Part shown: piece by piece, positions 22,495 to 30,976 of the stretch | Numbering within the stretch: the first letter of the stretch is position 1 | Layout of the letters: each line of letters opens with the position of its first letter | Source of the DNA: Picocystis sp. L7 | Lineage: Eukaryota; Chlorophyta; Picocystophyceae; Picocystales; Picocystaceae | Assembly (NCBI GenBank): GCA_020975725.1 | Contig: QXJR01000026.1 | Span: 1,116,001-1,180,000 of the forward strand | Direction: 5' to 3' | Length of the DNA: 64,000 nt | The notes under the pieces: generated by a model | Databases searched by the model: none | Told to the model about the DNA's origin: nothing | What the model saw: only the letters and a program-made list of their open reading frames with translations | Position numbers and translations under genes: made by a program

Positions 22495-25383
22495 CTACCA
22501 AACGCCGTCCTTGAATTTAATGGAGACGTAATCATGCCCATAATCATAGCAAAGTTCAGTCATGGGGGGGATATTGTCCGATGCAAAGAAGCATATGCGT
22601 GGAATGTTCAGATCATGATGCTTTTCCAAAACACATTGCACGAACAAATTTGGTTCCGGAGAATGGTTGATGAATCTGCCTACGTTCCCTGCTCGATAAC
22701 CATCCAACGCATACTCAGGCACTTCCACATGGAGGTTAGGGTTAAGGGTCATTTTGGTTCCGCGATGATTGCGCCCACCAATCCCGACAGCTGTCTGAAT
22801 GCAGTCCAAATCGAAAATGTAGTCATCGTTCCCTCGAGATTCTGCCTCATCCTGCGTCATGATTTCACCGGTGAAATCGCACACGTATGCCCCAGCAGGA
22901 ATTGTGTCCCACGAACGGACACCCCACCCCTTCTTCTCCGTACGAAATACCTCGAGCCTGTAATGAATCCCATTCTGGGTGACGGAGAGCTGCCTCCTCA
23001 TGTCCTCTTCGATGCGTGCGTTTGGCGCAGCCTCAAAAACAACATGCTTCGGTTCTGCAATGCGGTAATTGTCGACATAGGGCAACGTTCCGTCGTTCAG
23101 TTTAAGGAGCTCTGTCATTGTCAGAGGTTCAACGGGCTTGGGTTCCGGCACAGACGGAAGATGAGCGCATGATGTGATGTACTGGAAAACCTCAGATGCA
23201 TCGTCAGGCCACTTGTCACCGTATCGAATGCTCACCGGCGCAGGTGTTTCGTCAACCGTGTTCACTACGGGAATCTTGTGCTTCTCCATACCCATTGCAA
23301 TATCTTCCACCAAGAATCCTGCACGCTGAGAGGGCAGAAGCTTACGTGGAAGGGAGCTGATGTACTCTCTCCAGTGAACTTCATTTGAAGTTATATCTGG
23401 CTGTCCTGGAAGCCTCCTGAGACGAAATCGATAGACTAAGAAGCCCGATATCCCTTTTTCTCCCCAGTAGCCTTCCACTTGATAGAGCCCATCATAGATA
23501 AATACGTTCCCGGTGTAGCTGCTAGCATCTGCATTCTTCCTTATTACTCTTACTGGAATCCCCATCATCATATTGCCCACCAAGGCTTCGTTGCCTCTCT
23601 CCAGTAGCTGATCAGCGATCTGTCTACGAGATCCAAGCAGATCGTTCCCACCTTGCCCTGTGTATAGCAACGTATCTCCTCCGTCTGCGTCATCTTCGTA
23701 GAACCCGCCAACTACAATGGACGTCGAGTACGACTTCACATCCCCTGAGCCTTTCAACTTTACGTAGGAAATACCCTGAAGCCAATGTCCATGCAGCCCC
23801 ACTACCACTGTTTCTACGCGGGAGTAAAACTTTCGACCCACGGGAATGCCAGGAAGACAACCAGGCGTTTTCTGGTAGTCCTTGATGGAGAGGTTAAGCG
23901 CATTCATTTTGGTAAGGGCTACTAGATCCGGCCTTCGCGACGTGCGCTTTCCATCCTCACGTGCAGCATTCATGACCCTCTCGTTTTCTTCTCTAATTGC
24001 TGCCATGTGTTGACGGTGAAAGTGCCTAAGAGTCTGCTTGACTGCAATGCGCCCTTTCACCTGCTCTTCACAGTCTTCCGGATACTCGAACACCCATGCA
24101 GGAACCTCTACCTTCTTCAAGGCATCGGCTCCCAGCTTCACCTCCAACAGATCAGGCCGATACACTGGAGTGCTTGAAGGATTGATCGACCCTTCCTGGA
24201 TCTCGTCGGCATAGTACGGTCTCGTGAGGAGGTCCCCTTCCTCTACTGCTACTCTAGCTGATTTAAGGGCATGTTTCTTCGCATGATCCTGGCCCTTCTG
24301 TGGGTGCTCGGTATCTGTGGAGGGTGTATTGTTTGTATCCTTGTCTGCAATCTTGGCGGCCACTTCACTAGCATCTACGGTCTGAAAGGGGGGCGGGATT
24401 TCCTTCTGTCCTTCTTCTTTCTCACAATCGGGCGTTCTAGGAATGGAAGGTGGTTCCACAAGCTTGACCTCCCCGTTTCCATCCTGCTCTTGCAATCCCG
24501 CAACATCTGGGTCCACGCTGTTGCATGCGCTGACAGTAGCAACGCCCGGCAATTCCTGCACAGAGTGCTCGTTCAGAGAGGAGGTGGTCACATTAAACAC
24601 TCTACAAGGTGCCGTTTCATCCGCAGGTTTGCTTATATCTACAGTTGGAGGCGAGCTTTTCGCAAACAGGGCTTGAGAACTCTTCCTTGCCGTGAAAGTG
24701 AGTGATTCGGGCTGGTCTTTCGGAGCTGAATCTGAATGGTCACTATCTTCCGGTTCGGACTGCACACTCTTCAGCACAGGGCTAAACCCGAACGCTCCAC
24801 CTGCACTTTTCCTGGCAGTTCTCAATCCTGTCGGCATCTCTCTTTCGTACTTCTGTGTTTTTTCGTTCGCTGTGAGAGCCACCAAATCTACCATTGTGCT
24901 CTCCTTTTCCTCCCTTTCCTCTGGCTCTTGCGCATTCTCGAGGCTCTTCCTGCTCCATCGGGTGGCATTCCTTGCCTGTAGCGGCAGAGCAGCATCCGCT
25001 GATGCATCGTTGCCGTGCACTGGTGGATGATTATCATGTTCCGTGGATGAGTTCCGCCTGCTTCTCTTCCTAGAGGGAGCGTGTTTGCTCTTATCCGTTG
25101 CGTGTGCTTTGGTGTTCTTCTCTCCCTTGGCGTTGAGCACCTCCTCCACCTCTTGCAAGGTGAGCTCTTCTTCGTCGCCGTCTTCATAGGAGACGTGATA
25201 CCACCCAACGGCTTCGTCGTATCCATCCACTACTCCGTGGAAGTATGCATCACCAAACCGTTTGCGCACGGCCTTTCCAACCACTTCATACGCCCTTCCT
25301 CCATCCCCTTCCTTGGTTCGTTTCTTCCTCCCGCGAGGCATGGACCTCCCTCCCACTTCCAGGTCGACGACCACGTCTTCCAC
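22495..25383 (-). CDS. SUVH: SUVH-like SRA-SET protein with N-terminal Tudor-like domain
   Basis: The protein has 962 residues and no introns. In order: a Tudor-like fold like that of plant PTM/DIR17 proteins (~34-85, DAYFHGVVDGYD, VSYEDGDEEELTLQEVEEVL), a long disordered region with KR-rich nuclear signals, an SRA (YDG) domain (~515-660, FYSRVETVVVGLHG, QVEGYWGEKGISGF) that in SUVH proteins binds methylated cytosine, and a SET domain (~815-962, KKGWGVRSWDTIPAG, NVGRFINHS, ELCYDYGHDY). The pre-SET region keeps its position and the LEVFRTEKKGWGVR junction but has lost nearly all zinc-binding cysteines, NHSC reads NHSPEPN, and no post-SET CxC tail follows. This resembles Arabidopsis SUVH2/9, which bind methylated DNA without methyltransferase activity. 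The role is probably a methyl-DNA reader in silencing; loss of catalysis is inference. Confidence 0.88.
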   Translation of the reverse strand: MEDVVVDLEVGGRSMPRGRKKRTKEGDGGRAYEVVGKAVRKRFGDAYFHGVVDGYDEAVGWYHVSYEDGDEEELTLQEVEEVLNAKGEKNTKAHATDKSKHAPSRKRSRRNSSTEHDNHPPVHGNDASADAALPLQARNATRWSRKSLENAQEPEEREEKESTMVDLVALTANEKTQKYEREMPTGLRTARKSAGGAFGFSPVLKSVQSEPEDSDHSDSAPKDQPESLTFTARKSSQALFAKSSPPTVDISKPADETAPCRVFNVTTSSLNEHSVQELPGVATVSACNSVDPDVAGLQEQDGNGEVKLVEPPSIPRTPDCEKEEGQKEIPPPFQTVDASEVAAKIADKDTNNTPSTDTEHPQKGQDHAKKHALKSARVAVEEGDLLTRPYYADEIQEGSINPSSTPVYRPDLLEVKLGADALKKVEVPAWVFEYPEDCEEQVKGRIAVKQTLRHFHRQHMAAIREENERVMNAAREDGKRTSRRPDLVALTKMNALNLSIKDYQKTPGCLPGIPVGRKFYSRVETVVVGLHGHWLQGISYVKLKGSGDVKSYSTSIVVGGFYEDDADGGDTLLYTGQGGNDLLGSRRQIADQLLERGNEALVGNMMMGIPVRVIRKNADASSYTGNVFIYDGLYQVEGYWGEKGISGFLVYRFRLRRLPGQPDITSNEVHWREYISSLPRKLLPSQRAGFLVEDIAMGMEKHKIPVVNTVDETPAPVSIRYGDKWPDDASEVFQYITSCAHLPSVPEPKPVEPLTMTELLKLNDGTLPYVDNYRIAEPKHVVFEAAPNARIEEDMRRQLSVTQNGIHYRLEVFRTEKKGWGVRSWDTIPAGAYVCDFTGEIMTQDEAESRGNDDYIFDLDCIQTAVGIGGRNHRGTKMTLNPNLHVEVPEYALDGYRAGNVGRFINHSPEPNLFVQCVLEKHHDLNIPRICFFASDNIPPMTELCYDYGHDYVSIKFKDGVW

Positions 25384-26762
25384 CTCCCTCCTGCCCTCCC
25401 AAAACTGCGTTTCAAGTCGCGATGCGACGCCGAGATGCGCCGTCGCGACGCCACGCGATGCCGACGCGCCACTTCGTTCTGAAGTTAACTCGAGATTAAC
25501 CGCTCCTGGCTGTGGGGCCCGGAGGGGAAGAAGTTAAGCCCTTCGGTTCGTAAACCGAGGGGGGTGGAGGTTTGGGTGGCGGGAAACCCTGGTTGGCATG
25601 TTGCATGGTGGTGGCTTCCATGTCCACCATCCATGGACATGTGGCGTGCTAGTTGCACAGGAACGGCAGGATGGAGTGGGCCTACGTGGGTGGTGGAGTG
25701 GTGGAAGAGAACACCACGTGTGAGTGGAATGGAAGAAGGCACCGTGGTTGGGTGGATGGAACGAATCAAACATGGGAGGGTGGGCATGTCCACCTCCCAA
25801 ACCACACCCAAACCTAGGAAGATGCATCGGTGGGGGTCGGACGGATGTGTGCCAAGGCAAGGATCTAGGAAAAACGGGATGGATGCGTTCCACAACGCAT
25901 GGTTCGAGAGGCGTGGGGGCTGGATGGATGAGCCAAGAAGTTGCATCGCCAAGATCCATCGAAACCAAGCACCACATGGCGGTGGATGGCATCTTCCAAA
26001 CCCTCGCATCCGTACCATCCCCAGGACCCACCCCAGGCGAGAGTTTTTTCTCCTGGGGGGTTCCTTCCCAAGCACGTGGTGTTCCGATGAGGATCCCTTG
26101 CCAACAAGCCCAAGTCGTAGATCCTCGAGGACCTTTGTGGTGCGAGGTCGCAATGCACCGCACGCAGCTCTTCTCCCATGCATCGTGAATCCGAGTTCCG
26201 TCGCTGCAACGTTCACTTGACGTGAGCACACGCCACCACCGACCCCTCATTCGGTGGTGGACCCCCTTCTCGTGAGAGTTTCTTCTCGAGAAGGGTCTCA
26301 TGGATCCACCTCCCAGGTGTGTCGGACGGTTTTTTCCGGGACAGGATGAATGGTACACACCTAGGACGTCGATCTTCCCACGTACAGGGAGAGTTCCAGG
26401 CCGCCAGGCATGGCCCACGTGCCGGTGTTTTACCTTCCATCGCGGTGCACGTCCCGGATCGTGCCTTTCCGTCCCACCGATCCGGTTTCGTCCGTCCATC
26501 CCAGAAAGGAAACCCGTTCCCTTTCGATCCGATCGGGGATCCCATGTGGCGAAAGGGAACCCCTTCCGATCGAACCGAAACGTTGGATGCGAAGTCGGGT
26601 CGTGTCCCAGACCCACCTCGACCTTGGACGTCAAGCGCAATCATTGCCGAGGTGGGATCGCCATCACGTCGGCGAACATGGAGGTGCGCACGCGAAGGGA
26701 AGGACGGGAGAGAGGGAGACGGAGGGTGTGAAAGAGGGAGAACGTGCGAGAAGGACGTGGAA
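25384..26762. promoter_or_regulatory. Divergent promoter region with paired hairpins and 12-mer motif
   Basis: This spacer lies between the divergent SRA-SET and peptidoglycan-binding genes. It holds two adjacent perfect hairpins: CCACCACCGA/TCGGTGGTGG at 26233-26260 (10-bp stem, 8-nt loop) and CCCTTCTCG/CGAGAAGGG at 26264-26295 (9-bp stem). The loop of the second contains the 12-mer GAGTTTCTTCTC (26276). A one-mismatch version is at 26041. Long minus-strand frames here do not resemble protein. Confidence 0.55.
26276..26287 (+). promoter_or_regulatory. 12-mer GAGTTTCTTCTC inside a promoter hairpin
   Basis: Exact copy overlapping the loop and right arm of the 9-bp hairpin at 26264-26295, between two divergent genes and about 490 bp from the nearer start. 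Confidence 0.5.
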
Positions 26763-27774
26763 ATGGGCGCTGACCTAGAGGCATCGATGCCGGTGTCGGA
26801 CCCTCAGAACAAGGATGGCGTGTGTTACTTTCCGAGAGACTTGAGCCGTGGAAAGTATGGTGGAGACGTGTTCTGCCTGCAAAAATTCCTGAAGAAGAAG
26901 GTGAGACGAAGGCGCAACGAACAACAGCCGAACGAATGGAGATGTGTGAACGAACCCCAACTGAACGGCGATGCCTCGTCTCGCGAACGGTTCCCGCGCA
27001 AATGCATCCTGGCGAGCAGGGATTCCTGGCGGAAAAACCCTCCGGTTACTACGCCGCAAAAACCGAAGAAGCCGTCGCAAAGTGGCAGGTAAGCGCTGTC
27101 GAAGCGCGGAATGGGACCGCGCGAAACCTGCGAACCCGCTGGACGTCTGCTGAACCGAGTTTTCGTCCTCGTGTGCAGGCATCGCAAGCCATTTCTCCAG
27201 CCAAAGGATACTTCGGGTACTCTTCCCGGCAAAAGTACGCCAAGGTAAGGACGCGGAAAATCGCGTTCCCTGCGCAGCATGAACCGCGCAGGATGCGTTG
27301 GTTGTCCAGGGCTGACCGAAGACGAGGCACGGCGTGGGGTTGAATCGATAGAGAAACGGTTTGCCTTCGCCGGAGAAGCAGGAGGAGTTAGAACGAGAGC
27401 TCGACGCCCAAGGGGTGAAGAAGATGTGCCTTGATGTCTGCTCGGAGTTCAAGGGTGTCTACATATGTGAGACCCGGTGTGTCATGTCCGAGAGCGACAA
27501 GATCCATGCTTGTAGGGATGCGTGTCAGGCCTCGTTTAGCGCCACCTGTGATCGGGTAAGTTTCGTCGGAGGCATCTCGTCTGCTCCATCACTTGTCCCC
27601 GGGGGCTCCCAAACGCTGGTTTCGTTCTCGTCCGCTGGCTGACGCGATCACTCTGTTCGCACTGGCCGTGCATAGGCGTACCCTCCTTCCGAACCTGGGG
27701 CAGTAGAAGAGTACGAATCTTGCATGGAGTACATGGAACGCACTTGCATGGACACGTGCAAGCCATACTCTTGA
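26763..27774 (+). CDS. Peptidoglycan-binding-domain protein with CX3C-rich tail, five exons
   Basis: Exons 26763-26900, 27020-27088, 27179-27244, 27352-27555 and 27676-27774 join at four GT-AG introns, all phase 0, giving 191 residues. Residues ~22-90 form a PG_binding_1-type domain rebuilt only by splicing: GGDVFCLQKFLKKK, then GFLAEKPSGYYAAKTEEAVAKWQ, then SPAKGYFGYSSRQKYAK. Such three-helix domains bind peptidoglycan in bacteria and occur in some algal plastid proteins. The tail has four CX3C pairs (CLDVC, CETRC, CRDAC, CMDTC) and further cysteines, suggesting a disulfide-bonded helical hairpin. No clear signal or transit peptide is seen from this ATG, so the true N-terminus may lie in another exon. 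In-frame continuity across all four introns makes the model strong; function is open. Confidence 0.82.
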
Positions 27775-28000
27775 TATCTCCCGTTCGTTCTACGTCGATC
27801 CATTCGCCTCCCGTTTCCATGGACGGTAATAAAGCACTTGTTTGGACTCATCCACTGGTTCCCCGGGTTGGCTCGAAACCCAACGTCCGCTCCCCTCGCC
27901 TCGACCATGGAGAATATTCTCTGAACGGCGAAGCTGCACGCGTCCGACGCCGGCGGCGGCGTCTAGTTCGCGCGTTCGCAAGACGACGTAGACGGACGCG

Positions 28001-28455
28001 ATGGTGGTGGAAGATCCGTTCTCAGAAGAAGGGCTGGACGAAGAAGAGGAAGAAGAAGAACTGGCGGCGCCGCAGGAAGGACTGGTGTACGCCTACAAGT
28101 AGTACGTGTGCCACCAGGACGTCGGAACGGAACGTGCTTCAACGTTCCGACGAAACGAACCGATGACCTGGATGGCGACTGACATCGAGCTCGATTGACG
28201 TGGGAATGAAGCGATGGAAAGTACGAGGTGCTCTCCGAAAAATACGCTGAAGTGGTGGCCAACAGCTTGCTTGCCGACAAAGAGCTCTCGGCCAGGGTCC
28301 AGAAGACCATCCACGTCGAAGGCAACGCGGTCTGCGTATCCTTGAAAGCGACAGAGCTGAAGCTTCTCAAGAGCTCCCTCAACGCGTTTCAAGAACACTT
28401 CTTCCTGTCGTGTAAATTGGTGGAGACGTTCGGAGGGCAAGAACCAGGACGGTAA
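28001..28455 (+). CDS. PCC1: KEOPS/EKC complex subunit PCC1
   Basis: Exons 28001-28098 and 28212-28455 join across a 113-nt intron containing ACTGAC, giving 113 residues. After an acidic N-terminus (EEEEEEE) the protein matches the Pcc1/LAGE3 fold: YAEVVANSLLADKEL, TIHVEGNAVCVSLKATE, LKLLKSSLNAFQEHF and LVETFG. Pcc1 is the small dimerising subunit of KEOPS, the complex that makes the universal t6A modification at position 37 of ANN-decoding tRNAs. The downstream frame lacks an ATG, which supports the upstream exon. It lies 226 bp after the peptidoglycan-binding gene on the same strand. The intron model rests on phase and splice signals; the family assignment rests on the pattern of conserved hydrophobics. 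Confidence 0.78.
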
Positions 28456-29653
28456 ACCCATCTCACTGCACGACGTATTACCTGGACGGTGCAGGTGCAC
28501 CACGTACGCAGGAAACACTAGCACAGCATCACCATCCCTTATGGATCCAATGGAAGGCATCGTCTGCCCATGTAAATGAGACGCCCACGCCATACCTCTC
28601 CACGCACCTGCGGGGGTTCCGTGCCTCCGTTTCCTTGGCCGTTGCGTGTAGCGAGCTCGTTCTCGGGGGCGGGGTCCACCCTGCGTTTTCTCCCACGTCC
28701 AAGTGACCGGTTTTTTTCGAATTGACCTGTGCTTGAGACAAGAACTATAGGATAGCTTCTGCTAGACACGTGTAGGCTTCCTGGGCGGACAATTTCTGGA
28801 GACAGTTGCTTGGATTTCCTGCCTCGAAAGGAACTATCCCGCCTGCTTTCACCATGCAAGCTTGGCAAGGCGTGCAATCGCGCACACCGTGTCAACTTGC
28901 GGACGCTGGTGGCGGTTCGGACGGCACGCAAGACGGGTTCAAAGTTCTAAATGTCCATTTTCATGCCAATTCGACGCGCGCGTTTGTTGACGCAGGGCAT
29001 GGCCTTTGTGCGAACGTTTGTGGATGTCGGGCGAGGGAAGCGACCACGAGGCCCTTCGCCTACGGGTTTTGCGTGGGAATGACGTCCCATTCTCCTCCAA
29101 GTGGTCAACAATCGTTTCCCTGTCTTGTCAAAGATTTGGGAACGTGTTGTGGGGCCTCCTTCCTTGCCACATTTGCATGCATTCCCTCATCGCCTGCGAC
29201 AGGACTGGAGGTGGTGTGTTTCCTCCGTTGGATGCCTCACTAGAGTGGGGGGAGGCTTTGACATGCGCTCCACGTTCACCCACACGCATGTCTCGTATTC
29301 TGGTTCTTTTGCACGGGTTTGGTTCGATCCTTCGTTCCATCCATGGTGGATTGCACGGGTAGGATGAGGACGTGCTTCATCTGCATTCGTCCGAACCGTC
29401 GGGTTCGGACCCGCACGTCCGATCCCAATGGAGAGAAGAAACTCCTTCCTCTTCGGCACACGTCCGATTTCGTCGTTTTTTTCCCGGACGACGGGAAGGG
29501 AGACGGTTCGGGTCGTGTCCGATCCACGTCCGGTTGAAACCGAGATCGAGAAGGGGAGAAGGGGCTGGGAAGAAGGGAAGGTGGACGTGTCCCGGGTACA
29601 ACCACCCCGTCAAGCATACGGTGGTGTGTGGCATTGGGTGGGCGAACAACGCC
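28456..29653. promoter_or_regulatory. Intergenic region with 12-mer motif upstream of membrane-protein gene
   Basis: No gene is seen in 1.2 kb. The exact 12-mer GAGAAGAAACTC (reverse complement of GAGTTTCTTCTC) lies at 29433-29444, about 210 bp before the next start codon. One CACGTG is at 28767. Confidence 0.4.
29433..29444 (-). promoter_or_regulatory. 12-mer GAGTTTCTTCTC, upstream of membrane-protein gene
   Basis: Exact copy in reverse orientation, about 210 bp before the start codon at 29654. The same 12-mer is at 784, 830, 876, 922, 997, 26276 and 33224. Confidence 0.5.
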
Positions 29654-30976
29654 ATGGTGGCGGAACAGAAACCCATCGGATTCGAACTGCCGAAGAGGTC
29701 CTCGTACCTGTCCAGAAGCCAAAGCTTCGAAAGCAAACCCGAAGATGAGCTGCCGAGCGCACCGAAACGAGCACCGCCGGAACGGGAAAGACCCATGCCC
29801 AGGAACCTCTTCCCCGTGTATCCCCGAAGCGGCATGGGAAACGGTTTCGAAGATGAAGAGGTGTCCGTCTGGGAAGGGATCGTGCTCGTGTACGAAAAGT
29901 TCGTGAGTGCAGTGCTGGACATCGCGGCCTCGGGATTCGTCTTCTGCGCGGTGCAGACCATGGAAAGCATCATCGTGCTCTGCATCGCCGCGGGTGCCAC
30001 CTCGTTCTTCTACTTCTATCAAGACGGGGACATATCGGTGAGGCTGGACTGGTTCTTCGTCTCCTTTGCCGTCGTCTTTCCGCTGGTCTTCTTCATCGGA
30101 GAAGGACATCGAAGGAGAGAATTCGCGCTGGAAAACCTCGGACAGCTCAAATCCTCCACCCTGAACTACTACCTGGCCCATCGAGACTGGGTGACAGATG
30201 CGGAACTGCCGCAGGGACACGTGGCATTGGTGACCAGCTTGTTGGGAAGCCTCCTCTCCGATATGATCGCCTACTTCCTCACCCCCAGGATCTACACCAG
30301 AAACTACTTCTATTGGGGATGGAGGGGGAAGAAAATGATCGCCTGGATCGAAGCGAACAGGAAGTTCCACCTGGGAAGGATCTCCGCCTCGGTGAAAAAG
30401 ATGTCCACCTGCAATAAACGTTTGAAAGCCGCAGGGCTGGAAGCGGGCGAAAAGTCGCGCCTGGAACAGTACCAATCCTTGATCACGACCTCGTTCTACA
30501 AAATGAGCAACGTGAAAGAGTACAGGTGGGTATCCACCATGCACGGAGCACGAAACGCGAGGGATCCTCCTGGAAACAGGTACTGACATTGAGCTGCTGA
30601 TTCCCATGCCAGGACGCCCCAAGGCGTGCGATCGCTGGCCAGGTTCTATGTGGTCATCATGCCCCTCTTCTTTGGCCCCTACTACGCCTGGGTAGCGGAG
30701 GAGACCGGCTCCTTCGTCTTTGCCCTGTTCCTGTCCCTCTTTGGTAGCCTCGCGCTGGTTGCGCTGTTGAACGTGGCCACGGATTTGGAAGACCCTTTCA
30801 CGGAGTTTGGTCGGGATTCCATACGTATCATGGTCGAGCTGGAGGAGCTGATCAAGTCCTTGGACTTCAACTACTACAATCAAAAATATCATCCGATGGC
30901 CCCAAGCCAGACGTACGGGCTGCGTAAGTCTCCGAGCACATCTAACCAAGCACGCAGGAAGGGGTCTGCGACCTGA
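29654..30976 (+). CDS. Multi-pass membrane protein, weakly bestrophin-like
   Basis: Exons 29654-30525 and 30613-30976 join in phase across an 87-nt intron (ACTGAC near its end, GCCAG acceptor) to give 411 residues. A Ser/Pro-rich cytosolic N-terminus of about 80 residues precedes hydrophobic segments: VLDIAASGFVFCAV with the following stretch, WFFVSFAVVFPLVFFIG, and, after a charged amphipathic middle, FYVVIMPLFFGPYYAWVA and FVFALFLSLFGSLALVALL. The last is followed by LEDPFTEFGRD, which resembles the PFG/acidic motif after the last helix of bestrophin chloride channels. Spacing of the helices is not typical, so bestrophin kinship is tentative. The ATG at 29654 starts the protein-like part; a longer open frame upstream is promoter DNA. 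Confidence 0.7.

Noticed and set aside
25534-26640. 368-codon minus-strand frame between the SRA-SET and peptidoglycan-binding genes
   Set aside because: It is rich in His/Pro/Trp/Arg without conserved pattern, overlaps promoter hairpins and the 12-mer, and has competing frames on the other strand.
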